From contig JADRCO010000544.1 of the NCBI GenBank assembly GCA_021464525.1, positions 1 to 31,242 of the forward strand: a DNA stretch of 31,242 nucleotides, given 5' to 3'. Each line of letters opens with the position of its first letter. Positions within the stretch are counted from its first letter, which is position 1. Positions 1-10,472 of the stretch are shown here, piece by piece. Below the pieces are notes generated by a model. The model was not told where the DNA came from. It saw only the letters and a list, made by a program, of their open reading frames with translations, and did no database searches. Source of the stretch: Rhizophagus sp. LPA8_4_AMF (taxonomy: Eukaryota > Glomeromycota > Glomeromycetes > Glomerales > Glomeraceae). Position numbers and translations under genes: made by a program.

Positions 1-2316
1 TTCATTACACTAATTTTTTTTTTTTTTTTTTTTGCTTATTAAGAAATATAAACCTTAAAGCTTAATAAGCTTGTACAGAATTTTTTTAAACTATTCGATT
101 ATTTTAATTGGTTTAGATAAGCCAATCGAGACATGCTACTCATCACAAATTTCAGGGTAACTTAAATATTACCAAATTTTTTTTTATTATATAAATAAAA
201 TAATTTTCTAAAAAAGAATTTGCCGAAAGGCAATTTACTTTATTAAATATTTATATATACTTTTTACAATAATATTAATAAATAAAATAATAGTTTAAAG
301 AAACCTTTTTGTTTTAAAAAAAAATTGGTCCGTTATGAAAAGAACAAAATTAAAAAGCGGTAAAAAAAAAAAATACTTTCTTTTAAAAGAAAAACTTACT
401 TTAAAAAAACAGTTTTAAATCATTAAAAAAAAAAGGAACAAAATCAAAAAACTTGTATCAAACGAATAACGTTCGTTAACATTTATTGTTTAATTAATTT
501 TGATATAATTATTTTAAAAGATTTCTTTACGTAATAATTATAGATTTTAGTAATATACTTCTGCCAAAAATTAAGTAGTGTTTAGAAAAAAATCATTATG
601 GATCACATGGATTTGTTATCATAGTTTATATTAACGTTGAGTACGGGTACAGTTGATCAAATAGATATTGAAAAACATTAATAATAAATTATTGTAAGTT
701 TGGTCAAACTTTCAAAAATTCCGTACTGCACATGGATAATTTTTTTAGTTTTTTTACAGGTACGGTAATCTATTAGTTAGGAAACAATATTAACTTAATC
801 TCTTCAGTCTAACCAAAAAAAAGTGACAAATTACAATATTTAATTATATAAATATGGAATAGACCGGACGACGCCATATCACACGTGACACTATTCGATT
901 ATTTATGCAGGATAAAAAAATAGTGTAACAACTGTCGGAGAACCCGGGTCGATTATTTCATTGAAAAGCGAGTTTGGGATAATAATCATGAGTTATTGTT
1001 ATTAAATAATCTAAATAATCAAATATTTTTATACAATTATGTTCTGTTATATTTACCTTAAAAATATAATTACTAAAAGAATCAATAAGACCGTAACATT
1101 GATGCTTGATACTTCATACAAAAATTTCTATATTTGGTGAGCATTTAGTAAACCTTTTAAGTATTCAAACATATTGAACTCTACTAATTTTCATTGGTAA
1201 CTGAAAGAGATATCATTACAATTTCCCCAGATTAATATATGTATATATTTTTTCCCGTAACTCCATTGGTCTTTTTTTTTTTTAAATTAGTAACGCATTT
1301 CTTTATTAATTATCATTTCAAAAGAATACATAATAAGCAAGAAATACATAAGTATGACCCAACCGAAGTTGAATCAACCTTATAACTAACCGTTCTATAC
1401 TAAAATAAACCAATCTAAATTATGCTAACTATGTATTATAGACCTATGTGAAATGACTATTCCTTAAAAATCAAAACATAGCACATTAAATCCCTAATAT
1501 TTATATCCCGTCTACCCACATAACTACATGATCCATAAAAAACCTTTCTAAAAAAAATAAAATATTAGTAAAAAATTCCAGTTTAATCTGCGAAGTTACA
1601 TCAGGTGTTGTTATTAAAACCTAGATATACGTGACTAGATTCCCACCAGAATTTATATTTTATTAACATCTTTAACCAAAACTGAAATTCTTTGTTAGCA
1701 ATCTTTTTAACGTAAAATCACGTGACTTTAACTTAATATTGGTTATTGAAGTTCTCCACCCCCCGTTTCTTCTGAAAATCTCGCTGTTTTGGACTTTTTT
1801 GAGCCCATTTTTCATTTGCGTTCTTTGTATCTAATTCCCGGTTCTCATCTTTAACCCGTTTGTAAATCCCTAGTTAAGATGTATACATTTGAATAACATC
1901 ATGTGATTCCAATTTTTTAATGATGTTTTCTTTTAGTTCAACTCAACGTGTCAGAACCCTCTTCTCCGGTGAAATCGTCAGGAGTATTGTTAAACTCTAT
2001 TGACTAGATGTTTTACGTCTATATTGTATTAAATTATATTTATATCAAATTTCTTACAATACTAATAAAGAAAGTAACTTACCTATTAAAATAACCTGAT
2101 TAACTAAACTACAAATCAAATAGAGAAAAATTTCTAGCAGAGTAATTAGCTTCTCTAAATACCAAAAATTTATTATAATTCCATAAATCTGACAGCTCTA
2201 CTGATGTCCAAACATAACTTACATGTTCATTCCGAGCCTTACTATATCCTAATCATCATGCATGATATCAAATACAAATCGGTTTTTAACATGTTGATTA
2301 ATTCGAGATGACAGAA
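1..2316. other. AT-rich non-coding stretch, no gene seen
   Basis: I found no supportable gene here. It is AT-rich, with long T and A tracts (a T run near 16-33; A runs around 310-440). Two CACGTG palindromes (882-887 and 1719-1724) stand out from the background and could bind bHLH-type regulators, but no intact gene lies next to them. The slightly more GC-rich patch around 860-960 is unexplained. Confidence 0.5.
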
Positions 2317-2760
2317 TCAAAGTACAACCTCCTTTACTCGCTCGATCTCTTCATTTGCTTTGTAATACCTTCCAAATATTCGTTTCTTTGCATCGTAATA
2401 CCCATATATTTCTTACTGAGTTTTAACATCTGTCACAAAAGACTTAATAACATTCCTAAATCTTTTAACACTAGTTCTCAAATATAATTGATTATTGGTC
2501 AATCCTTTCCCCACTTCATAAAATATATGACCATTAAAAATAACTTTTGAGCGTTCATTTAAAATAAAAAATAATCATGCAGCTCAATTAAATTCAATAT
2601 GAAGCTTTAATTCCTCCACTTTATTTTTAGCATTTTCTAACGCTTGATTAATGATTTAACCGATAGTAACCTGATTTGTACTACAAATCCATGTATTAGT
2701 CCAGGTTTCCTACATCCTTTTACAGTGTATACATCTATAGTGTTCATAAATTTCTGGATT
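2317..2760 (-). pseudogene. Decayed coding relic of unknown family, interrupted only by stop codons
   Basis: Read on the minus strand from 2760, one frame runs for 148 codons. It contains protein-like stretches such as NPEIYEHYRCIHCKRM, NQALENAKNKVEEL and FNGHIFYEVGKGLTNNQLYL, then KKRIFGRYYKANEEIERVKE. It is broken by internal stops (for example after CKRM, after TIG, twice near LHIEFN, and after VKTQ), yet I see no frameshift. The R-C-x2-H-C-K part may once have bound zinc. It does not belong to a family I can name; a transposon or multicopy gene is plausible because a recombinase relic starts about 170 bp away on the other strand. Coding origin is likely; function is unknown. Confidence 0.5.
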
Positions 2761-2817
2761 ATATTTAAATTTCTAAAAAATTCTTAATACTTTATGCCAC
2801 TAATTCTTTATTTTAAA

Positions 2818-2911
2818 TGATACTTCTTGATTATATTCTTAGTTAAAAATACTGAAAAGTCTATTGATACTTCTTGATTATATTCTTAGTTAAAAATACT
2901 GAAAAGTCTAT
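2818..2911. repeat. Perfect tandem duplication, 2 x 47 bp
   Basis: Unit 1 is 2818-2864 and unit 2 is 2865-2911. Both begin TGATACTTCTTG and end GAAAAGTCTAT, with no mismatch. It sits just upstream of the recombinase relic. Perfect identity implies a recent duplication, or an assembly duplication. Confidence 0.95.
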
Positions 2912-2926
2912 AAAAATTGGATCACA

Positions 2927-3500
2927 AAATTTAAGGAATTTCGCGTTCGTATTGATTATTTGGTTCCTTTAAATGAACTTGATGATATTTCAACTTCAAC
3001 AACTTGTAGATTACATTCCTACTACGATGGTAGTGAATATAAAGCAACATCAATTAAGCAAGCTGTTGATGCACTTAATAGATACCTTCTTTGCCACTCA
3101 CCTATTTTACAAATTAATTTGCATGATAAGTATATGTTTCCAGATTTAATAATGTTTTAAATGGAAAGATGCGTGATCTGCAAGGACGTGGCTTCAGCAA
3201 AACATCAAGTTCAGTTGCCATTAATCCCCATCAAATTCACCAAATTTTACATCATCATAGAAGGTACAAATATATAGTCATGCATGAGAGTCTTTTTTAT
3301 CGTATTGTTTTTTTACCTATCAATAATACTTGCTATGCGTGGTGAAGAACATTATCAACTAAAAATTAATCATTTTTAATCAGATGGACATGATGGTTTG
3401 CAATTTTTTCAAGAAAACAAGGCCCACATTATTTCAATACCTTGCTGATGATAACAGACCATGCACAGATATTAAATATTACTTATCTAAACGTCCAGAC
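2927..3500 (+). pseudogene. Broken DUF3504-like (crypton-type tyrosine recombinase-related) relic
   Basis: The frame from 2927 reads KFKEFRVRIDYLVPLNELDD and later EYKATSIKQAVDALNRYLL and INLHDKYMFPDL, which resemble the helical core-binding part of DUF3504/KTCD1-type proteins. These are tyrosine-recombinase-like proteins derived from Crypton transposons. The frame ends in TAA at 3158-3160, but one base missing in a CAT-AAT context would restore the known continuation. The next frame reads NGKMRDLQGRGF and VAINPHQIHQILHHH. Further decayed pieces follow: LAMRGEEHYQLKINHF (around 3335-3375; the Arg-Gly-x-Glu-His fits the family's conserved arginine box) and DDNRPCTDIKYYLSKRPD (3450-3500). The C-terminal catalytic half is absent. 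There is no ATG at the 5' end (the open frame near 2960 opens with TTG), so this is a dead fragment. Family assignment is from motif memory; I am fairly sure of it. Confidence 0.7.
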
Positions 3501-5218
3501 TTAAAAGTGATTGGCATTTTATTATTTACTTTTTTGACTTACTAAATAGCACCTATCTGGGCAAATTTGAAATATCTGCATCAATCATCATTAATCATAA
3601 ATACTTGTATATGATAATAAATTGTCATTTGATTCCTTCAAGTATACTGCACTTTACATAAAAATCTTTTAAACACTTTAGTATAATCTTTATAATTGAT
3701 AGAATTTGAAAGTCTATCTTTTCAGATTTTTCTGGTTTTCCCTAATCTTAAATACAAATAACAATTTGTAATATACTTTAATATCAATAAATATGATAAA
3801 TATCAAAAAATTTTTATTTTATATATAATGAATTCAGAAAGTTAATTATATATGGTATAAAAAGGTTTTTTAAGAAAATAGAAAATTATCATATAGAATA
3901 TTATATTTCAAAACCAGTGCTAAAGAACACTACTAAAAAATTTGAATCAACAAATCAATAATTCATTTGTAAATAATTCTGCCATTAACTGCACTGATAT
4001 TTGAAATTATTATGCAATGAAGATTATATACTAGCAACTTCATTTCTTCAGGTCTTATATGATACTAGTAGTTTTTCATAATCATTAAATATATACTATT
4101 TTATTAAGAAGTCTCTAATTAAAACAATTTCTTACTAAATGAAAGAGAGATTTTTTAGTAATATAATCAGTACAATTATATTTGAAAGACAAAAAGTTTA
4201 ATAACCAGCTTTTATACCATTACATTTGTGATATTCTAGTAAAACTTAATCAGATTCTAAACTCTAGCAAACCATAATTAATATTATAAATTTTGAAGTA
4301 GAGGAGATTATTTACTAATACTAATATTTAATGAACTTTTAGAATTCTGCTATTTTATTCTAAAACCTTTTTATTTTTTATTTTTCTCTAAAATCTGAAT
4401 CTTTGTATTCTACATGTAAAATTTCTATGTAATCTGAATATGTATTGGATATTTATTAATTAGGCATTATAATAATTATTTGCTTAGTACTAAATTAGTG
4501 TAAGGAAATTGGATAATTATTATCAGAAAAAAGAATCTGAAAATAAATTAACTAAATCATATAATATATATATTATTAGTATAATATACTGTAAGTATAC
4601 TTTTATCTTTTCCATGCAAATTTGCCATTGAAAGATTTAACATATGGGCTTTTATAAGTAAAATTTAATGCTGAAAATTAGACATCAATGTCAATTTAGC
4701 CCTATTCTTATTACTCAAAAATATCTATATTCTTGGAAGAATTGTTCCAAATCTTAAATCAATTTAACATTTATTATATTTTCTTGATTATTTTCCAAAA
4801 TCAACCATAATAACTTTGATTAAGTTCCTTATAAAATTCACATGGACTTGTGGTAATCAACTTATTGTTCCAATACAATCCAAATCCATGACACATTATA
4901 AATTAACAAACTTTTGTCATATTATCCTCCCTAGATTAATATATTAATTCCAAGTTTCATGTGATAATAATTATATATCATTATTTTTTAATAAATTTAT
5001 TAAACATTTATGTCAATCAAATATTATTATCATCAAATCTAGTCAATTAAACTGAGTAATACTTAATTAATATGATTCCCATGATTTTCTATAAATGATT
5101 CATGTGTCAATTTTGTCATGTGTGTTATGATTCACCATTGCTATAACATAATATGATACGATGAAACAATATGGTAAGTATAAAAATGGCCACTTCTCCT
5201 TTTCTTTCTTCAATAAAC
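3501..5218. other. Intergenic, no gene seen
   Basis: Very AT-rich, stop-dense in all frames, with no kinase, F-box or transposon motif that I recognise. The last few hundred bases are the presumed promoter of the F-box gene starting at 5219. I cannot point to a convincing TATA or transcription-factor site. Confidence 0.5.
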
Positions 5219-6853
5219 ATGGCATGCTCAAAAATATTTTCAGAAAATTTATTTGAACTAACAAATGAAATTATAAAGTATTTTAGGAATGATTATTTGA
5301 CATTATATTCATGTATATTGGTCAACAGATTATGGTGTCATTTAGCAATTCCATTATTATGGGAAGATCCATTTTCAGTTCCCAGTCAAAATTATCAAGT
5401 TATTGAAATTTTATTAGTTAATTTAAATGAAAATGATAAAGCACATTTAATTGAACGTGGGATTGCTAAAAATGTATTTTCTCCAAATGCGTTATTTAAT
5501 TACCCTAGTTTTATTAAATGTTTAAATACACATAATATTAGTATTGCAGTTGACTATTACGCCACTTCAACTGGAAAATCTGAAATTTATAAGTCATTAT
5601 TTAAAACATTCATTGAAAATGGAGTAAATTTATATTCTTTTGAATTTGTATTACTCATAAATATTGATTATGAATATTTCAATTATACTTTGGAATTGAT
5701 TTTACAAAATCCATCTATTATTCGCAATATCAGAAATTTGGTAATTTTTCTTGGTAGAACAAATAATATACTTCCTTTCTTAGAATTTTTATATTCTAAT
5801 TGTAATTCAATCTCATCAATTCATTTTTTACTTACTAATAGAATTCCATCAATTGAAAAATACTTATCAAAAATGATTGGTTTACAACAAAATCTTAGAA
5901 CAATTTCATTTGGATATGATTGTATTCCCTTATATAATTCACTGTTGTCATTTAAGGATTCTAATTTTTCGAATACTTTAAATACCATTATATTTAATCG
6001 TATTGACTTTAAAAATATAAAAGGTTTAAATCAACTTTTTAATCAATTAAGTGTTTTAGAATCAATTCATATCATTTATTGTTCATCTCTTGATTCCAAC
6101 TTTATTCATCAAATTATCAATATTGCAAAATCAATCAAATTGAAATCTTTATTTTTGATGGAAATAATGCAGATCGAATTATTCCAATTATTATTACAAA
6201 AATTTGGTGATCATTTAGAAAATTTTGATTCGGGATTAATGAAAAATCAAAATGCTGAATTGAAACAAAAATTACTCGAATTAATTGTAAATTATTGTAT
6301 AAATATTAGGTATTTAGATATAATTTTATTTGATAACATTAATATTTATCCAATATTCAACTTAATTGGGAATAATTTGAAAAATATCAATTATCTTATT
6401 ATTGAATTTGATTTTGCTGAATTAGACTATTATGGTGCTGCTAAACTTAGTACAATGATATTACAAAATTTAGGACAAATTCTTCCTTCTAAATTAGAAT
6501 ATTTACGTTTGGATCTAAGTTTTAATATACGTGATTTGGAAGTATTTTTGAAAAAATCTCAGAATACTTTTATTGGAAAATTATCAATTAGAAATATAGT
6601 GGAAAATAAAGGTGTAGATATTTTACCATGTATAAAGAAATATATTATGAAAAAGAAAAGGGTTGAGTATTTGGCTATTAATACATTTTTTCTTGATAGA
6701 AATGAAATTGAAGATTTATATTCTTTGAAATATGAAGTAGATGAATTTAAATTATTTAATATTAATGTTCGAAAATATGATGATTTATATATTCGAATTT
6801 ATGATTTTATGAATAATAATAGCGATAAGTTATGCAAAAGTATTTTATATTAA
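5219..6853 (+). CDS. F-box protein 1 with a leucine/isoleucine-rich repeat-like C-terminus
   Basis: Single-exon gene, 544 aa from the chosen ATG. The N-terminus (about residues 5-50) is an F-box with the signature VNRLWC, then LLWEDPFS. F-box proteins dock substrates onto Skp1-Cul1 ubiquitin ligases, which is family knowledge. The rest is a long run of LRR-like blocks rich in Leu, Ile and Asn (for example ESIHIIYCSSLDSNFIHQII and ILPSKLEYLRLDLSF), probably a substrate-binding solenoid. An in-frame ATG at 5171 would add 16 residues. I prefer 5219 because the paralog at 27526 starts with the same MACSKIFS sequence and is also exactly 544 aa. The 5171 ATG is followed by GTAAGT, so it could lie in a 5' intron donor. 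The two paralogs are alignable throughout. No signal peptide or membrane segment is seen. The specific target is unknown. Confidence 0.88.
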   Translation: MACSKIFSENLFELTNEIIKYFRNDYLTLYSCILVNRLWCHLAIPLLWEDPFSVPSQNYQVIEILLVNLNENDKAHLIERGIAKNVFSPNALFNYPSFIKCLNTHNISIAVDYYATSTGKSEIYKSLFKTFIENGVNLYSFEFVLLINIDYEYFNYTLELILQNPSIIRNIRNLVIFLGRTNNILPFLEFLYSNCNSISSIHFLLTNRIPSIEKYLSKMIGLQQNLRTISFGYDCIPLYNSLLSFKDSNFSNTLNTIIFNRIDFKNIKGLNQLFNQLSVLESIHIIYCSSLDSNFIHQIINIAKSIKLKSLFLMEIMQIELFQLLLQKFGDHLENFDSGLMKNQNAELKQKLLELIVNYCINIRYLDIILFDNINIYPIFNLIGNNLKNINYLIIEFDFAELDYYGAAKLSTMILQNLGQILPSKLEYLRLDLSFNIRDLEVFLKKSQNTFIGKLSIRNIVENKGVDILPCIKKYIMKKKRVEYLAINTFFLDRNEIEDLYSLKYEVDEFKLFNINVRKYDDLYIRIYDFMNNNSDKLCKSILY

Positions 6854-7553
6854 AAGCCATTATTATTCATTTCATAATTATGGTTTAATCTAAATTATTC
6901 GAAATTCATCAAGCGATTTGCTGTTAACTTAATGCTTGGTCAAAATTAATTTAATGCTAACCAGTATTAGAATTAAATCGGATGACGGCTGGTTTATCAG
7001 CATGACTTCAGTTATATTAATATCATGAAAATTTATAATAAAATTAGTATTTTATGATAAAATTAATTATAAGTGGATTTGGGTTGAAAAAATAAGTTCT
7101 TTATGGGGTCAAAATTGGTTTATCCAAATCATACTCAAAGAAACTTAAAGGTATGGAATTAGAATTAGTACATTATAATTTGCTTGACTAATTAGATAAA
7201 AGCATAAGCATTGCAGAATATTTGATTTTTTGATTTTTGAAAATTGTTAAAAGAACGATTTTGTATATTTTTATGTTTTTATTTAGTCAAGTGATCATAT
7301 CAAAGCTTTATATTTTAAAATACATAACTGTGGTTTTAATAATATTCTAAATAAATAAACTTAATAATTTATTTAATAATTGAATAAGTTACAAAAAAAA
7401 AAGATCAATCACAAGTTAAGAAACCCATATAATACTTACTAATCTAGCTTTAGTGTCTAAGAAATAAAAAGTAATTTTTCTTGACTATTAAGTTTAATTA
7501 TTAAAAAATTTTTTTCTAGTAATTAATAAATTTTACCTTTACTTATTGGCATT
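6854..7553. other. Intergenic between F-box 1 and a kinase relic
   Basis: Convergent 3' regions of the plus-strand F-box gene and the minus-strand kinase relic. Around 6950-7005 there is an imperfect inverted repeat (ATGCTAACCAG against CTGGTTTATCAGCAT) that could fold in RNA. I see nothing else. Confidence 0.45.
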
Positions 7554-8636
7554 TCATTCACTTTCAAGAAAATCATTCAATGTAATATTAAGCAAGTGAT
7601 GAGATTCAGTAGGAAGATAACTGTTATACTCAATTGGTGCATTTATAAATTCCATAATGTTGCATTTTAATTCTTCATTAATATCCTCAGTTTTAATTTT
7701 GTCAGGAAGAATAATACATTCTTAAATAATTTTTAAAACTTCTTTGAAAGAAGACCTTTTTAATGAATCTTTATTCCAACATTTTTTCATCAAATTTACA
7801 TAGCATTGTGGAGTATTTTCAATAATTTCAGGACGTTCACCATTACAAATATTTATACTAAGTTGAAAATCATTTTCTTTACTATTAAATGGTGGAACTC
7901 CAGATGTAAATTCCAACATAATCATAGAAGAACTGTATATGTCACTAGCTGGAGTAAAAGGTTTAGCTCTTAAAACTTTAGATGCCATAAATGGTATAAC
8001 ACCAAAAAATATCATCTTTTTTCAAAAAAGATTTTACAGGTTGGCAAATTTCAAAATTACTAATATTAATTCTATCTTCTTCATCATCTTTATGAATTAA
8101 AATAATGAAATCTTGAAAATTACAATAAATAATATTTTGCTTATGTATTTCACCAAGTCCAGAAATAATTAGGTACAACATGTATAATTTTTGTTTTCAA
8201 TTATATTTAATTATACTTGTTAAATTTCCTCTTAATCTATTCTTATTTGCAATAATCGATTATTGCCATATAATTCAAAGTATCTGGATTTTTGTAAATC
8301 CATAAATATTAATAATATTATTTGAATTTAAACAACTTTCATGAAATTTAAACTATAAAAAACAATAACAACATGCTTACATAAATAAATTATCATAAAA
8401 AATATAAAAAAGAATAATAATATAATATCATACTTCCATCCACATTTTCATTTATATTATTATTGCGACATTTTAAGAATTACTTCTTTATCTTCATTAT
8501 TATTTACCAAACAGCTTTGTATATAATACCAAAATTTCCTTTAGCATAATATTTTTAAATTTATTATAAGGAATCCATTTTTAAATTTTTTCAAGAATAA
8601 ATTCATCTATAATTGCAATTCCCACTTTTTCCAAAT
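7554..8636 (-). pseudogene. Dead protein kinase gene with degenerate catalytic motifs (relic 2)
   Basis: From 8636 the minus strand reads a kinase lead-in: EKVGIAIIDEFILE, a stop, then KWIPYNKFKNIM, and a frameshifted Gly loop and VILK lysine motif. An intron-like gap ends in an AG at 8353-8354. Then KFHESCLNSNNIINIYGFTK, frameshift, NYMAIIDYC, frameshift, LRGNLTSIIKYN, a TGA where Trp is expected, and KQKLYMLYLIISGLGEIHKQN. The catalytic loop position reads NIIYCNFQD instead of HRD-x-HxxN, and the metal-binding DFG position reads SNFEI. An extra T around 8010 shifts the frame before GVIPFMASK. The C-lobe follows (TPASDIYS, the Trp-containing MKKCWNKD), with a premature TAA at 7722-7724 and another 55 alignable codons to the final TGA at 7554-7556. 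Several frameshifts and stops make this a pseudogene; even its intact parent may have been a catalytically weak pseudokinase. Confidence 0.85.
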
Positions 8637-8718
8637 CTATAAATTCAAGTAATTAAAATTATTATTATAGTTTGTATAAAATTCATATAAAGATTTAAAA
8701 TTAAAGAAAAATATTATT

Positions 8719-9357
8719 AACTTACTTTATAATCTAAATAGGGATTCAATATAATTATAAATTTAGTTTTTGTATAAATAACTGAATGGAATAACCTAAA
8801 ATTTGCTACTTGCCAACTAAAGTAAATCATCAGTTATTTTATACGTAATAAATATTGTAAAAAAATGTACAATAACAGATAACAGAAATTATATAACTAA
8901 ACTTACACTCTATATTATTACTCCTACTCCTTATATTATTACTTCCTATTATTAAAAATAAAGAATTTAATAAGTTGTAATTACATGTAAAACCTTATAT
9001 AAATATTTAATAATATTACTAAATAATTTGTAACTTACTCCCTATATTGTTAATATCATTTTTAAATAAATAATTTGTTGATATGAATTATATATAAATG
9101 ATAGAAGTGTAGACAACATATTTAACTTACGCCCTGTAAAATTATTAGTCATTAATTTATAATCAAATGAAATATTATCATAAAAATACTATATTGATAA
9201 AATTAAATATATTACTTACAATCTAATTAAATATAGATAGTTTAAATGTAAGTAAATATAAAATAAAAATAATGAAAGTAAATAACTTACTATCAAAACA
9301 TTCTCTGAAATTAGGTTTATGTGAAGATTCCCTATAAATGGTGAGGTTACTAAACAT
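8719..9357 (-). other. Run of splice-like units with apparent 3-nt exons, probable 5' part of kinase relic 2
   Basis: On the minus strand a 22-codon open stretch starts with ATG at 9357 (MFSNLTIYRESSHKPNF...) and ends at a GTAAGT donor (9290-9285). Downstream, AG acceptors sit exactly three bases before a donor five times: ATT 9222-9220, GGC 9133-9131, GGA 9041-9039, GAA 8945-8943 and AGT 8909-8907. Four of these are followed by GTAAGT and one by GTAATA. A further AG..GTAAGT pair encloses 8 nt (8733-8726). An AG at 8637-8638 then opens the recognisable kinase lead-in exon. Whether these were real microexons cannot be settled from sequence, and the gene downstream is dead. Confidence 0.45.
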
Positions 9358-9449
9358 AGTAGATGTTGAAAATCCTTGTTAATAAATTAAAGTATTAAAC
9401 TTCTTCTTGTTAAGCCATCATTATAATCGTTTATTTCATTAATATTAGA

Positions 9450-10472
9450 TTAAGAGAATGGTAGAGAAGAAAAATCCTCAGGTTCAATTGAATTAGAATT
9501 TCATATACTTCATTAACATCGAGTCTTAAATCTGGATCAACATTCCACATTTTTGATAAAGTTGTTGATATTTTTGGGGAGTACCATCAATTGATTTTTC
9601 TCTAAAGATTATTAAAATTAATATGATAAGCTAGTATATCTTGTGAATGGTCGGAAAAAGGACGATGCCCACTTGAAATTTCCCATAGAAAAACACCAAA
9701 ACTATAAATATCAGACTTTTTGTTTTTCTTATAATTTCCAGAATTGAAACACTGTGGTTCAATATATTCAATCATTCCCCTTGTATTAGCTAATGAATTA
9801 ATTGTAGCTTCTGCCAACTTTTTAGATAATCCAAAGTCTGCAATTTACTAATATATTTATTGGTTAACATAAACAAAAATAACAATATAATAAATACTCT
9901 TTTTACAAGTCTCTATGAATTATTTCTTTAAAGTGCAAAAATTTCAAACCCACAAGTAATATCCAATGCCATTTGAATCTTATCTTTCCATTTCAACGAA
10001 GTCAATTTTTTTTATCAAATAATCTCTTAAATTTCCTTCATTAGCATATTTCAACACCAAATATAGCTTCTAGAAACTAATAATAGGTTGTATTAAATTT
10101 AAGGTAAAATATAAATTGTTAGTAATTATAATAATTTTAACGATAACTTTTTGTTATCCCCAGAATACGATTGAATAAATTAATTTTGTTGTTATATTTA
10201 CATATAAATTTAATATACTGTACAACATAAAAAAAAAAATGGATTCTTACTTACTTGACAAACTCATCATCAATTCTATTGAGATTATCTCCTTCAATGT
10301 TTGAGTATTCATCAACAAAACATTTTGGTGTGACTATTCCCGTATTAGCCAATTCCGCTTTACACAAACCTCCACTACCAATTTCAACAATTTCATTAAA
10401 TTTATTATATTCAAAATAAGGAATATGTTTATCTTTTAACCTTTTATCAATCCATTTTTTCACCGAAGTCAT
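9450..10472 (-). pseudogene. Dead protein kinase gene (relic 1)
   Basis: Starts with ATG at 10472 (MTSVKKWIDKRLKDKHIPYF) and reads 73 codons to a donor-like AAGTAAGT. The Gly-rich loop is damaged: IGSGGLCKAEL lacks residues compared with a normal GxGxFGxV loop. The segment carrying the alpha-C helix is missing. The protein resumes around 10055 (KLYLVLKYANEGNLRDYL), then shifts frame in an A8 run near 10003 and again near 9950. HRDL is still visible at 9906-9917, but the following HxxN segment is lost and the frame jumps via an intron-like gap to IADFGLSKK (DFG at 9830-9838). The C-lobe (IEYIEPQCF, KSDIYSFGVFLWEISSGHRPF) ends at a TAG after NFNNL. A further single-base deletion lies within the Cys-Trp-Asn motif, and the tail ends at a TAA at 9450-9452. 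It clearly descends from an active kinase and cannot encode one now. Confidence 0.88.

Noticed and set aside
5171..5218. Upstream ATG for F-box 1 (16 extra residues)
   Set aside because: The paralog starts at the equivalent of 5219 and then has the identical length of 544 aa; the ATG at 5171 is followed by GTAAGT.
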